From contig CM069432.1 in the NCBI GenBank assembly GCA_035610365.1, positions 81,720,520 through 81,784,519 of the forward strand: a stretch of DNA of 64,000 bases, given 5' to 3'. The notes below the pieces were generated by a model, which saw only the letters and a list, made by a program, of their open reading frames with translations, searched no databases and was not told the DNA's origin. This DNA is from Aquatica leii (Eukaryota > Arthropoda > Insecta > Coleoptera > Lampyridae). A program made the translations under genes and the position numbers. Positions 22,281-35,799 of the stretch are shown here, one piece after another (positions within the stretch are counted from its first letter, which is position 1; each line of letters begins with the position of its first letter).

Positions 22281-24486
22281 GTTTCATTATGAACTACTGC
22301 TTAATAATGAACATATTTACATTTTCTGATAGTTCTATAACAATTTAAAAAAAAGTTTGCAAAACTGTTTACCAGAGGCAAAAAATTTTATTTAATGCTA
22401 TTTTAAGAATTTAAATTCTTTATTAATCAAATTAATTTGATTTAAAAAATATAAGTTATTTGAAGTTCGCGCTTAACTAAATGTGAATTTTAACTGAATA
22501 TATTTTAGATATAATCAATGCTTAAAGTAATAATGTTTTTAAACAATTTTAGTAAGTTTAGCAAAAAAAAATATGTTATATATTTATCACAACTTATTAT
22601 ATTAAACGAAAAGCATCTTATTACATTTAAATAAAAATCGTCTTTGTATGGCGCATTTTCTGGTAGATTTATTAAGACTCCCTTCTGTGGTTATAAATTA
22701 GATTATAGGGCGTCGATCCACACTAATGAAACTCTTACGTGTAAGATTGTCGTAAATATACTTTGTTGTTTAAATGTTTTTACAGATAATATAAACTAAC
22801 GTTATAATAAATTAGAAATAATCATAGCTAAAAATTTATTTTTTATTACTTATATATAATTAATTTTTTAAATATTTCTTCTTTAATTTATACTTGATAG
22901 GTTTATTATCCAATAAACTAATATTGATATTATTATATATTTATACATAAATATTGTAAAATACATTTTAATATAGTATCTATTACGGTTGCGTTTGTCA
23001 TTCATATAAATAAATAAGAAGTACAGTAATGTTTACAAAATTGCGTAAAATTTGTTATAGAACTAGAAATTTAAGTACTTTTAATATACATATATATTTT
23101 GTAAAAAAAGTATTAAAATTTCAATTATATAACAGCATAAAGTTCTATCGCGTTTTAATTAAACAAATGCAGTTTTCTGTATTAAAATAATGGGATAAAC
23201 GCTTAACGGTTAAGCGAATATTTTTATGGTTTCCACACTTCAAGTAACAGATAGTGAATGTTTACAATGACACCAAGTTCTGTTAGTTGTATAAAAACAT
23301 AATTTTAGTGATTATTTTATCTTTAAACTAAAATAAAATTATCGTATCCGGTTTAAACTTGAATTACTTACTTCATATACTAAAACAATTTTTCTGTCTT
23401 TTTTTTGCAAACAAAAGAAAGTAAAAGACGAGTCGTACTTTGCATTTTTATTAAAGTCACAACTTGAACGCTAATAAACCGTTCTGCAAAAACTTAGAAT
23501 CAGCAGCGTTATTAATTGCTATCAGCCAAAGTCATTTTCCCATAGGCAATTTTAGCGTTGTCGAAAGCTTTTATACAAATGCTTCGTGTTTGTCTTTTAT
23601 ATTATTCGGTGCTGTAAAACGTACGATATTTTTATTTAATATATTTACATTTAATTTAAATAATAAATATTGGTGCTATTATCGCGACAAGTTAAAACCA
23701 GTTAATTTTCCTAGTGTTGAAATAATTTTTATAAGCTTGTTTTAATCATGCCAGTTTATTAAATGAAATATTTGATCGTAACTTAATTAATTAGATTTTA
23801 GAAAAAAAAGTTAGCTTATTTAATTGTGCTGGATAATGACTAAAACTCAAGACTGTTATTATTATTTTAATAATGAAATTATACAAATCAAAGCTTGTTT
23901 TTAAATAAAGATATATTTTTAGTAAGCTGAAAAGTAATATGCTTGGATTACCACTTATTATTTTACGTTGCCTGTACATACATACTTTCTCTAAATACTA
24001 CAAACCTATATAAAACTACAACAATTGAAAAAATTTTGGATTATATATTAGTTATTTCATATGATTTTAAAAAATTTTTTCAGATTACATTTAAAAAAAT
24101 CAAATACTTAGTTTAACAATTGTATAGATTAGGCAGTGTTTTTATTAACCAAAACGCCAAAAATTAATGTTAATATTATTTTTTTTAATGTTAAGAATAC
24201 AGTTTTAATGCATAATTACCCATTTATATTTAAAATATATGTAGTTTAATTTTTGGTATTTTAAATGCTTTGATTTAAATCTCTAATAGAATATTAATAT
24301 ATTTTATCAAATTTATGTTTTATTTACACAGTAATAACAGTTCTGTAATTTAAATAAATTGTTAGCTTGGTTATTACTACACATTTATTAGTTTAAATTA
24401 ATTATTTTATCCAATGTAATGAGTTATAAAAAGGATCCATGTTATTGGTATAATCTTAACACAATAATATAATACCTAAACAAACC

Positions 24487-24488
<2 letters not shown>
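22281..24488. other. No recognisable gene
   Basis: Very AT-rich. I looked here for the missing first exon of the SLC6 gene (a WRFPYL-type motif before a phase-1 donor) and did not find it. The plus-strand frame at 23,464-23,745 has no domain support. Confidence 0.5.
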
Positions 24489-24489
<1 letters not shown>

Positions 24490-24520
<31 letters not shown>

Positions 24521-24528
24521 ATATATAT
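24490..24528. repeat. (TA)n microsatellite
   Basis: About 39 bases of nearly pure TA repeat next to the left end of a MITE. Confidence 0.9.
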
Positions 24529-24529
24529 G

Positions 24530-25131
24530 TATTAATTAAGATGGTAATTAAGCTACAGGTGTTTTTCATAACTTAATAAAATGGCCATCTTCCAGCGTGC
24601 AACACTAAAAACGAACGTAATTAATTAGTACGTTAAATACAACTACAACAAATAACGAAGACATATTAAAATTATAAAGAACGACTATAAACTCAATATT
24701 TTATAAAGCATTTATATTAGTTCTTTTCCTAAGGACGAACTCATTAATTACCAAATTAACTTATTTCAACTTAAATTGTCTTATTCCTGAGCAAACTGAG
24801 ATTACCAGCACCCTGTACGTTTATTTAATTTGTAAATTTATTGTGACTACAGTTTTCTTCATTTAACTTTAAATTTTAAAATAACTCCAAACAAAATTTT
24901 TTATCATACTTGACACGAATAAATTTGTCCTGCAATTTTACATCAATTCTAGCTTACTAAAGTTTTATTTGTACATCTTTATAATTTTATCTTGGTTTAC
25001 TTATCTAAGTTTGTAAAACATGACTTCGTTATTTGTTTGAAAAATTGTATATTAACACACTAATTATAATTACGTTCGTTTTTAGTGTTGCACGCCTGAA
25101 GCATGTAGTATAATTACTATCTTAATTAATA
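24530..25131. mobile_element. 602-bp MITE-like element upstream of the SLC6 exons
   Basis: The ends TATTAATTAAGATGGTAATT (24,530) and its inverted counterpart near 25,111-25,131 match with few changes. A second inverted pair inside is nearly perfect: GCGTGCAACACTAAAAACGA at about 24,595-24,614 matches the complement of about 25,076-25,095. No coding capacity. It lies just upstream of the first visible SLC6 exon, probably within its intron. Confidence 0.65.
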
Positions 25132-25358
25132 TATTATTTTGTAAACCAAAACTGTGTTGCTTGAGTTACATGTAACAAAAACAAATAGAAAAATAAAAAA
25201 TTTCCATACATTTATAACGGTTGCTGTTTTTAAGTAATTGATAAGGTTTGACTTAAAAATACATCAAAAGTATGGTTTATTAGATTTAATTTTTTATTAA
25301 TATTTATTTATTTGAATGCATTGTTTACAGTTAACTAGCATATATTATTTTGTTTCAG

Positions 25359-27677
25359 GAGCTTTTTTAATACCATTCGCCATCATGTTGGTGTTGGAAG
25401 GCATTCCATTGTTTCTAATAGAACTGGGTATTGGGCAAAAGATGAGATTGGGTTCGTTAGGTGTGTGGAATACAATACATCCTTGGCTAGGTGGTATTGG
25501 AATTTCGTCGTGTATCGTGACATTCTTCGTTGCTCTTTACTATAACGTTATTATTACATGGTGTTTTTATTACTTATTCAATAGTTTTCAGGTATGTTAA
25601 TTTTTTTTGTTAAACTATTAAAACTTTATTTTGAAACTATAGTCTCCTTTACCATGGGCAATGTGTCCAAATATTAACAGTTCTGGTGGATTAGAATGCG
25701 CACTATCGTCAGAAACAGAGTATTTTTGGTATCGAACCACTTTGGATGCCTCTCCGTCAATTACTGAACCTGGAGTACCAAGGTGGTGGATAGTTCTATG
25801 TTTACTATTAGCGTGGCTCACTGTATTTTTTATTGTTATGAAAGGAATACAAAGTTCCGGAAAGGTATTGTATGTTTAATAATGTTTTCTGTACTAATAA
25901 ATTTTACGCTTATAGGTTGTGTACTTTACTTCATTGTTTCCATATTTGGTGTTGACAATATTTTTTGTAAAAGGACTTACTTTAGAAGGTGCTGGCGCTG
26001 GTTTAACTCACATGTATACTCCAAAAGTATGTGAAATAAAAAATAATATATAAAAAAAAAACACTTGCAATATAACTGCTAATTTTTATCATTTTAGTTA
26101 GAAAAGTTAGCAGATCCAAGAGTATGGCTAGATGCGGCTACACAAGTATTTTATTCGTTTGGATTAGCTTTTGGATCGTTAATTGCATTTGGTTCTTATA
26201 ATCCACCTAAAAACAATTGTTTTAGAGATGTTATGTTAGTTTCAATTTGCAATGCATTTACAGCTATATATGCTAGTGCAGTAATTTTTGCAATTCTTGG
26301 CTTTAAAGCTGTGACGAATGTTGCAAAATGTGTTGCCAGGTAATAATATATTAAAAATACACCAACAAAAAAATAATATAAAAAATCCATACTTATTTTT
26401 TAGTAATAAAGGTAAATTGGTTATTGCTGAAATTATTGGTAGTAACGTTACTGATGAAGTTTATGAAGCGGTACTCAAAAATCTATCGTGGGAACGGTTT
26501 AATGATTTAAATTTACAAAACTGTTCTCTGTCGGATCAATTAGAAAATGTTCGTATGTAAAGTATGAGTTCATAATATTTATAACATATTTTTAGGCAGC
26601 GGAGGGTACCGGTCTGGCATTTGTTGTTTTTACTCAAGCAATAGTTGAACTTCCATGGGCACCATTTTGGGCTATTATATTTTTCCTAATGTTATTGGCT
26701 CTAGGTTTGGGTTCGCAAATTGGCATGCTTGAAGGAATGTTATGTACAGTATTTGATATAGAAATTTTTAAACGAATAAGCAAACCAATAGTGACAGGTT
26801 ACATATTTAGCTATATGAAAATTAAACCAAATGTAATTAAATTTTGCTTTTAGGAGTACTTTGTTTAGTGTGTTTCTTACTAGGATTACTTTTTACAACC
26901 GGTGCTGGCGAATATTGGTTGAAAATGTTTGATTCATTTGCTGGGACAGTTGGATTGGTTGTTGTTGCTTTCACAGAAATGGTTGCTGTTGCTTATGTTT
27001 ACGGATGTGATAAATTTATTAAAGACATTTACGACATGACGGGATACAAACCTGGCATATTTTGGCGAGTTACTTGGAGATATCTGGCACCAGCAATAAT
27101 GTTAATTATTCTTGGATCATCGTTAGTATTCATGTGTATTGAACATCCACAGTATCATGCTTGGAATGCAGCCACAGTAAGATTTCTTTTATCACGAAAA
27201 ATTGTATTTCTCAACAATTTATTTAGGGAAGAACGGTACCAACTGATTTTCCCGGTTGGGCTCTATCAGTTGCTATTATAATGGTATTGGCCGGTATACT
27301 ACCAATTCCAATAGTATTTTTATTGCGAAGGTACCAATGCTTAAAGATAGACATTAATATCCATGAAGGATCAATCAGACGTATAGACACTACCGTTTCT
27401 ACAAAAGAAATGATGACTGACGTTGATGTAAGTGATTTAAAAAATATTTATAGTATGCTAAGTAGGTACTTACAATTATAGCTTGTTCGTACTAACTATT
27501 TAAAAACTTGTGATTTTACAATTTTTACAACTGTATTAATATAATAATAGTAAATTACTAAATGACTAACAAAATAATTTCATTGGACAGGAACAAATAA
27601 CAAGTCCTGATGGTCCCGATCTTACAACTACAAATACTCTCAAAAATAAATTTACAATAGGAGATTTTGAAGTTTAA
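25359..27677 (+). CDS. SLC6-family sodium-coupled transporter, 3' nine exons
   Basis: Nine exons join in frame: 25359-25591, 25643-25864, 25916-26026, 26098-26339, 26404-26552, 26600-26797, 26854-27176, 27227-27427, 27591-27677 (TAA). All introns are GT-AG and short (51 bases for the shortest). The roughly 588 residues cover TM1b to TM12 and the C-terminus: [20 protein letters not shown] (TM1b-TM2), [17 protein letters not shown] (TM3), a loop with N-glycosylation sites (NSS), [20 protein letters not shown] (TM5), [20 protein letters not shown] (TM6), then [13 protein letters not shown] (TM8) and [13 protein letters not shown] (TM10). The pattern is nearest the SLC6A15-A20 (B0AT-type) amino-acid transporter branch, giving Na+-driven uptake at the plasma membrane. 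The first exon(s), holding the N-terminus and WRFPY of TM1a (about 50-70 residues), were not found. No stops or frameshifts: a live host gene. Confidence 0.93.
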
Positions 27678-29125
27678 TCGTAAGTCGTACTAATGCATGA
27701 AATACATTATTTAAAAACATAATGTTGCGTTAGTTAGTAAATCGTGTACGATTAAATAGCAATGAGTTTGGTATAGTTACACCATGAATCTTTTAGATAT
27801 GGCATGCAAATATTATACACTAGCGGCCAAAAATAAAAATCTGTAGTAATACTAGAAACTACAAGTACAATATTTTTTGATTTGACACGTTAGAGATTAT
27901 TTTATATAATTTTGCTGTGAAATTTTTTGTTTATAACTTATGACATTAGTAAATATCTTTATATATTTTTATTTTAAAACAACAATAATGACGTGTTTAG
28001 TTTTAATCTTTCCTTAAAATATCAAACTCTTTAGCAATAAATAATGCATAAAAAATAAAAATATAAACAAATTTTTAAAGAAATATTTGTAAAAATTTAT
28101 TTTTCGTATGTATTTTGTAAATTGTAAGTTTTTTCAATCAATGTTATCATAATTATTTTATCCTTGTGTTAACTGTTATTAGGTATGTTGTTTTTAATTT
28201 TTTATGTTGTAATATTTTTTTTGATAAATTATTAATGATTAATTAAAGACGCATATGTTTTTTTAAATAGTAAAGCATTATTAAAAATTAGCAATTAGAA
28301 TACTCGTTCAAAATATTTTTTAACTATAAATAAAATGAATTATGTCGTATACATTTCTAAATCTGCAAAGCAGGCATGTTCTCTGAAAACAGTTTTTTTC
28401 AAATCAAAGTTAAAAAAAAATTTTTATCAAAAACTCTTAAATAAGAGAAAATTTTTCAATAGTTGCAATATCTATATATCAAAACTATTATAAATTTTTA
28501 AACAAATTTAATCGTAAAATTGATAGATTTTTAGATATTGTTCAATTCTTCAAATATCAGCCTTTTTTCATTTTCAACTTAACTTATGTTAAGTTTTGAG
28601 TAAATTTATTTTAAAATTAAAAGTTAATAAAATTTAAAGTTTAAAATTAATAAGTAATACATTTAAATGTATCGGTAGGCAATACTAAATAAAATAATTA
28701 TAACATAAACCGTCAAAATATATCAAATAAATGTTTTATTCTAATAAGATAAAATTTAATTTAAAAGATTTACAAATTAAATTTTAATAAAACGAGTAGG
28801 AAGTTTGCTGAAAGTATTTTAAGTTTCGCTGTGTAGAAACGCACTTTAACTTAACTTCACAAACCTAGGTGCATGAGTTTGTAATATTTTAATAACGTTA
28901 TAGTAACATTAAAAAATACTAGTAATATATGTAACTGTTTAATTAATGTTATAGTGCATGTTTAGTCTTAAAAGTATTACATTTTTGGCCGCAAATGTAT
29001 TTAGAAAATTGAAATTGCTTCATTCTTTTGCCGTTAATTTTACCATTACTGGAAATATTATGATTTTTAAAAAGCGAATAGAATTATTGTTATTTTTTAG
29101 TAAACAAAAATTTTATCTGTTTAGA
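27678..29125. other. 3' flank of SLC6, no other gene seen
   Basis: AT-rich, with AATAAA-type signals (for example near 28,039). Probably 3' UTR and intergenic or intronic DNA. Confidence 0.5.
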
Positions 29126-29251
29126 TGGACGAAGATGATGTGGATCGTCTCCCGGACTACCATGACGATTCAGACAGCGACGAAGGTCCACCTGTCAATA
29201 AAAGTAATTACGGCAAAGCTTTCAGAATGGAAGTTATGGATGATTATTAAA
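29126..29251 (+). CDS. Acidic 41-residue exon, possible alternative SLC6 C-terminus
   Basis: After a pyrimidine-rich tract ending TCTGTTTAG, a frame begins with ATG and encodes MDEDDVDRLPDYHDD, SDSDEGPP, then YGKAFRMEVMDDY and TAA at about 29,249-29,251. It has markedly higher GC and more normal codon use than the flanks, typical of a real exon. The acceptor is phase 0, matching SLC6 exon 8 (ends GAT at 27,427), so it could replace the exon at 27,591 as a second terminal exon. Alternatively it is the last exon or a short reading frame of another gene. I do not recognise the peptide. Confidence 0.5.
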
Positions 29252-32200
29252 GAGATGCTCAACTTATTTATTATAAAATTATTTTTTAACGAAAAATAAT
29301 AGTGTAATGCCTAGTTATATTTGTATAAAAATATTCAAATATTAGTATGGAAATGTCAGCTCGATGTTAAATAGTTTTATATTAAATGTTTTCATGAAAT
29401 ATAAAATGATACATTATTAAATCAATATTTTTCTATTTGATATAATATAACTTATTGTAAACTTAATGTTCAATGTAATTAATCATTTTTTGACGAAAGG
29501 ATACAAATGTAAATTGCGTTACTTTTGCGACTGCTCTATTTAAAATAGTTGTGTCTTTAAAATGTTTTCAAGTTCCTTACTTACTCAAAACAGTGATATT
29601 GAAAAAATAAAGTTTTAAAGAGCATCTTTTTAAGGTCGATACAATATTGTTAAAATAGCTATTTAGCATTTGTTGTTGTATACAGTTGATGTAATTTTCA
29701 ATTGTAAATAGTGTACATAAGTACTTATAGTTAGGTTTAGTGATCTAGGTTTATCTATAATTAAGTTAGATTATTTGCCTTGAAATTGCAATTTAAATGC
29801 CTAGAATCGTTTAGGAACATAAGAGAAATTTATTCTCTTTGCTTAAAACTACAGTTAAGTAAATTGTAATTTTAGTTTAAAACAATAGCTATCAATTAAA
29901 AATTAGTCACCACAAAATGATAATTATAAAACCTTTTGATGACAATATACCTATAAAAACCATTTAGTTCTTCGGGACTAACCCATACATTTTATATACC
30001 ACACCACAAAATCCTATTAAAAAAATGTTTTTTAATGTTTAAAAGTACTTTCAATCCATACAAATTTAACGTTCGGACAAATTAAACTGTTGGTAATAGT
30101 ATATATGTATAGAAAAGTAGAGGCAAATGTTACTTATACGTTTATTTAATGTAAAAGCAAAACTATGATAGATTAAAAAAATCTCTAATGTTCATAAGAT
30201 GATCAATTAAAAAAGTAGGTACCTATTTGTCAAAAATAGTGAATGACTGTTGTTGACTTTGTTTTTGTAATTACGTTTTAAAATTTTGATAGATACATCC
30301 ATGCAAATTATTATTATATTTAGATGTATGCCAAAGAGCAGTTAGTATTTGCTTTGTTCTGTATGCAGAACATTAATAATGTTTTTTTAGTATTTTTGTT
30401 GGTAATTATTAAATACTATAATATAGTAAATTTACAATGTGGTAATAAGTTACCTATCTATTGTTAGCCTTCTAAAGGCGCCAATACAAAAAAGTATTAC
30501 ATCTTAAAACTCAATAAATACTCTTATTACTATCTAGATGTGTTATAGCAATTTCTGTAATAGACTTTTTTAGCATTTTATTTTTGAATAAAAGTTAAAA
30601 CGGTGCATATTTATTTATCATTATTTTAACTAACGATAACATTTAATTAAATTTAGTAGTATAATAGTAATAGTAAAATTTGATATGATCCCAATTGTGT
30701 ATGCAATTTTCTGCAAATTTCGTTTTATCAAAAAACTTTTTGTACAATTTAGGATTTTTGTAAGTTTTTAATTTTGACATAAATTGTTGAGTTTTAAAGT
30801 AATTGTAAAAAAGATTATATTGTGGTATACTTTTGGCATTTGCTGTTTCTCTAATTTTCTTATACAATATAAGTATATATATATATATCAAATCATAATT
30901 AAAAAAAACATTTATTTTCAGCCGGTAGATCTATTTAATTTGCATTACTGGTTAAATGTATATTAATGTTGAATTGTATAGCTATACTTTCTTGGTTTAA
31001 TAGATTCTCAGAACTTGAAAGTAAAAGAAAAATAACAAACAACAAGTAGAATTATAATATAAAATTGTAGTTTTTTCATGCGACTAACAGACTAATTTAT
31101 ATTCTTTATAAATACGATTTCCACTTCAAAAATAAGATTAGAAAAATTAAAATACATAAAATGTAGTATCCAGATAATATTACTACCACTTACAAATCAC
31201 GCATATATGAGTTGCGACTGTTACGTTTTACAATAGAGTATAGAGTGTGATAAAATGTAAGGTTTGGCAACAATGCTGCGCTTTACACACGAAGCACCGC
31301 ATGGTCGACGTTGTGCATACATTTTAAGTTGAACAATGTTTCCATACAGCAATGTAAGTTTGTATCAAAATTGCAGCAAACTTATTGTGGCCACTTTAAA
31401 ACTGCAATAATATTGTTATGACGAAGACTGGAAGCTTACAGCAAGTTTGCTGCAAGCTGACTAAGAAAGTTTGTGACAACCTTGTATTTGCAAACTTGCA
31501 CAAATATTGTCGTACCTTGCCGGAACAAGGTTTAAAACTTGCAAAACAATTATTGCGCTTTGTCAGTGCAAGCATTAAAACTAGCAGCACTATTATTACA
31601 TTTTGTCATGTCAAGGCTAAAATTTGTAGAAATGATATTGAAATTCGCAAGTCTAAGACTTAAATTTACAGACATGTTCACTTTGCTTCAAACTTTCATA
31701 AATGTCACTTTGAAGAAAGGTACACAAAAAAATAAAAAAATTATTTTGTGTGGTGGTATTTTAATTAAATAAAGACTTGTTTCTACAAACTAGTTACAAC
31801 TTCATTAGGTATTGTTTGTTAAGGTTTGTTTAACGTCTGTTCCATTTTTGCTGGTATGCGGTATTTGTACGTATTTTACTGTAAATTTACAGAAGAAATA
31901 TTGCAGCAAGCTTTCAGCAAAGACCATATAATAACAAGACGTGCAACGTAATGAAAAATATCGTCGCACAAGCAAATTAGTGTTGCTCAAATTAAAATAA
32001 CAAATGAATCATTTGAACCGGATGAAAAAGCACTTTGAAGAAAAGGATAAGAAGTTTTACAAGTATATTGAAAATTGCACTTAGCATTGTTGCCACATTT
32101 AGTTTCTATTGTTATGTTGTTCTCTGTGAGTATTTACAATTAGATTGTCGGGTTCGATTCTAGTTTCATATTTATACGCTACTGTATAATTACATGTGGT

Positions 32201-34396
32201 ATAAAAATATGGTATCATGTTTATTCTCTCTGAAACGGCCAGTCCACCAAAAATTGTCGCACCAAAAAATTAACACAACGATTTCAGTAAACTGTTTCAT
32301 GTAATTACCTGCTAATAACATTAACTTAAAAAAAGGTTTTTTCAAATTAATTGCAAGTTAAGATGAAATCGGTGGAAAAATGTTATCTGGTATACTTAAA
32401 ATAAAAGTTTAAGTAAAATATTGTAGACGATAAAGGTGTATTAAATACACAATATACTAATATTTACTAGACTATAATAGAATATTTGTTTAATCAACAA
32501 TTACATTGCAATTAGTGTTGTTTTGGCATTATAGTAACTGGCTATTTTGCTAATAATGTGCACCAGAATTTTTTTTAACAACATTAGCAGCTATTTTAGC
32601 AAATTTTCTAAGTTAGTTTCGTGTCATAAAACAAAAGATCACATCACACTTACATCAGAGTTCTATACCTATGCGTTTTCAGTGTTCAGTGCACGTCTAT
32701 ACATTTATTCTATTTAATTATAGTGGTGACAGAGCAATGCTGATCTATGATTGTATTTGGTGTATGTAAGTGAGATTTTGTTTTACTATAAAATATTAAG
32801 CAAATAGAAAAAATCGTGCATGTCGGTTCTGTGGAATGTAATATTGCGCAATTATTCACAACAAGTTCTTTTTAAGACGTCGCTACACCTTTGTCATTTA
32901 ACAAACCCCAAATACAAAATTTGAAATTTGGCAAATACTTCCAATACGCAAATATTTACCAACAGTTGTCGGTGAATAAGCATATGGTATAAGGCACGTA
33001 TAGTATATTTAACCTGTTGTGATTAATTATAAGCGAGTTAAAATTATTATCAAAATATTTATTACTTGTTACATTTGGTATTTGAGGATTTTTATGTTTT
33101 TTTTATTTAACAGAACTCAACTTGTATCTTTTTAAATGTCTACCTTGCAGTAATTTAAAGTTTTAAACTCTTTGTTTTATCGTTTCAACCTTAACTTAAT
33201 ACTTCTTTTCAAATCTACTAAAAATGCAACAGTTTAACACTTAAAAGAAACTAAAACATATACCTGCTCCAATCAGAAACAATAGACTTTTCTGTAAATT
33301 TATACTTTTTAAAACTTGTAATGAGATGTTGAGTATAATAGTAATAATTTACTCAAAGTTGTCTCTACAATAGGTATGTTGCATTGATTTCATTACAGAA
33401 GCTGTAAAGATATTTTGCATTGGCAAAACCATTCCAGAAACCGTAATGTAAAGTAGTGTAAAGTTTATGACAAAAAAATTTTTTTTTGTAATGTGTAATT
33501 GACGTTTTTTATTTTCGTATAAACTATTTTTTCTAATTCTTTTTGTTAAGTTGGAATCTTAACACGTTTACTACTTGGCACTTTTATTTTTTTAATATTT
33601 CATTTGTTATACTCTACCTATTGACATTGTATTATTTATGCAACTTTATAAATCAGTATTTTTCTATTATTTTACCAGTTTAATTATATCTTTATTTCAA
33701 GGTAAAATTCCTGAAAATCTAACAATAAATGTTTAATATTGCAATACGTGAATTTGTCGTTGATAGTAAACGGTATACGTTTTTCCAAAAAGTTTCAAAT
33801 CAATCACTAATTAAAAGCATTCAGAAAGATTCAGAATTCTACACTGATTTCAAATGCTAAATACTATGCACTTTGAAAGTAAACATGTTCAACTTGTAGA
33901 CTTAAATGAGCAGAAGATTACTCATGTAAATGTTAAACATAATTCGTTATAAAAACTTGTGTTTGAAACAAACAAAAAATGTTTATCACATTTAAATTCG
34001 AAGATAAATATTTTCGGAATATGTTCACTGAGTTAACGGGTCAGTTTAAAACATGAAACGAATACGACAATTTGAATAAAATTATGTATTAAATATACGT
34101 TTTTATATAAAATGCAATTTTTACCTAAATATATAAGAATTGCAAAATATGCATGTTTTTATTGCACTAATAAATTCTATACTACACAAACAGAAAAATC
34201 TGCAGTAGATAACGTAGAATTTAGAAACCAAAATAAATGTATAGTAATTAGATTTTATTTAAATATTAATTAACAATTATGTGTACAATAGTATTAAAAT
34301 TGTATTTCTGAAACTTTGATTATCAATTTCTTTTAAAACTAATTTTGTTTTGTTTTACAAAATGCTTTTATTTGTGACTGGATTTTTTTATTGTCA
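29252..34396. other. No recognisable gene
   Basis: AT-rich throughout. At about 31,370-31,930 GCAAGTTTGCTGCAAGCTG-like segments recur on both strands, perhaps from a decayed element. The plus-strand B-box-like GGGTTCGATTCTAG near 32,150 has no tRNA around it. The open frames at 30,643-30,966 and 31,396-31,990 have no support. Confidence 0.5.
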
Positions 34397-35695
34397 ATCA
34401 GGTCTATTATGTATCACAACCTTTAAAAATAAGGGTCAACCTTTATGTTAAAATAAAGTTTCAAAATAACTGATTTCCTAGCGTCTATTACTAAAATGGT
34501 ATTACGTAGCAACCTTTAAAACAACGCTCGAAAGTAAACGTTATTTTTAATGCTTAACAGGATAGTAAGTTTTGAGCAGTTTTAAAGCAAGAAAAATGTT
34601 ATGCAACTCATGTTTGTCGGAAAAAGATAGCAATATTTCAAAACAAAAACATGATTTATGTTGTTTATACTTTCCGTGATTTTAGTTTTATTTCAACGAA
34701 ACGTCAAAAAGTGTCAAAAAAGCAAAAAAAAACCACGCGTTTTCAGTATTTGGCAATTTAGATGATTTTTAGTTTTTTTGTTTTTTGTAATTAGTAATTT
34801 TATAAATTAAACATATAAATAAATATAAATAATCTATTAGGATATTTTTATTAAGAAAAAAATAACTTGATAAATTTCAAAATAAATATTTACAAAGATC
34901 TACTAGCTAACTTACAATAAAATTAACGAAAACTTTGAATTACAAGGTTGCGAATTCTTCTTCCTTCAGCTAACTACTTCTCATCTGTAAATAAAAACAA
35001 ATAATTGATAATTGTAACACACTGCAACAGTTACCTCCTATAACATCTCTGTTCTGATGTTCTACAATCTGATCTCTTTGCGGTGTTGCTTCTTCTTCAA
35101 ATTCTTGCAGTATTTCTTGTGGTATCTTACTTTCTACTGCCATGTTGTGCAAAATCACACAAGAATAAACAATTTTTGCAGCTTTTACAAGATTGTAATT
35201 GAGTGTTCTATGTTTTAAAATGCATCTAAATCTACTTTTTATTACACCAAAGCATCTTTCAATGCAGTTTCTTGCTTTAATGTGGAGAGTTAACTTCTGC
35301 ATTTTCTACCGGAGTTAACAGCCACGGTTGTAATGGATAGCCACTATCGCCTGTACAAGTTTATTTTAATGAAAATAAAAGTAATTGTATAAACATTTTT
35401 ATAATAAATTATATATAAACAAATACTTACAATTCGCATTTTCTAATTGATTTAGAATAGAAACATTAATTAATCTGTTGTAAGCCATTTTTTCTTCTAA
35501 CCACTATCTTAACGTCACCTATCAAAGCTCTTGTTATATTTTAAACTTTAATGGTTATGAAAACCATTATTTTAAAGTTCATGTTAAAATAACGATTTGT
35601 GAAAACAATACGTAATCCTGGTTTGCCGAAAACCCTTATGTTATCTCATAACGGCCACCTTTAAAATAAAGTTTGTGATACATAATAGGCCTGAT
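34397..35695 (-). mobile_element. Decayed PIF/Harbinger DNA transposon
   Basis: Terminal inverted repeats of 23 bases with one mismatch lie at 34,397-34,419 (ATCAGGTCTATTATGTATCA...) and 35,673-35,695; weaker similarity continues inward for 15-20 bases. The interior holds a HARBI1-like transposase C-terminus on the minus strand. No clear 3-bp target duplication. The total of 1.3 kb is short for an autonomous element, so an internal deletion is likely. Confidence 0.75.
34970..35530 (-). pseudogene. HARBI1-like transposase fragment
   Basis: The minus-strand frame at 34,970-35,302 contains NCIERCFGVIKSRFRCILKH and VYSCVILHNMA, the conserved C-terminal region of the DDE_Tnp_4 (Harbinger) transposase around its last acidic residue. 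Just upstream, at about 35,305-35,350, another frame reads GDSGYPLQPWLLTPV, the second-aspartate block. A possible intron (GTAAGTA ... TTGTACAG) separates this from an N-terminal bit reading NVSILNQLENAN at about 35,430-35,490. In Harbinger elements this protein is a DNA-cutting transposase that works with a separate Myb-like protein; no Myb-like gene is present. The frame change near 35,302 makes it non-functional. Confidence 0.8.
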
Positions 35696-35799
35696 GGTCT
35701 AATCAAGTCCAGTATATATTTTTTCAAATACTTTTAGACATATTTTAAAATAATTATTATAGAGTGAATAATAAAAAAATTGGCAGTTTAAAACGTTTG

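Noticed and set aside
23464..23745. Plus-strand 93-residue frame as a gene
   Set aside because: No motif, no splice context, and composition like flanking AT-rich DNA.
32147..32162. tRNA-like B box (GGGTTCGATTCTAG)
   Set aside because: No A box or cloverleaf at the right distance.
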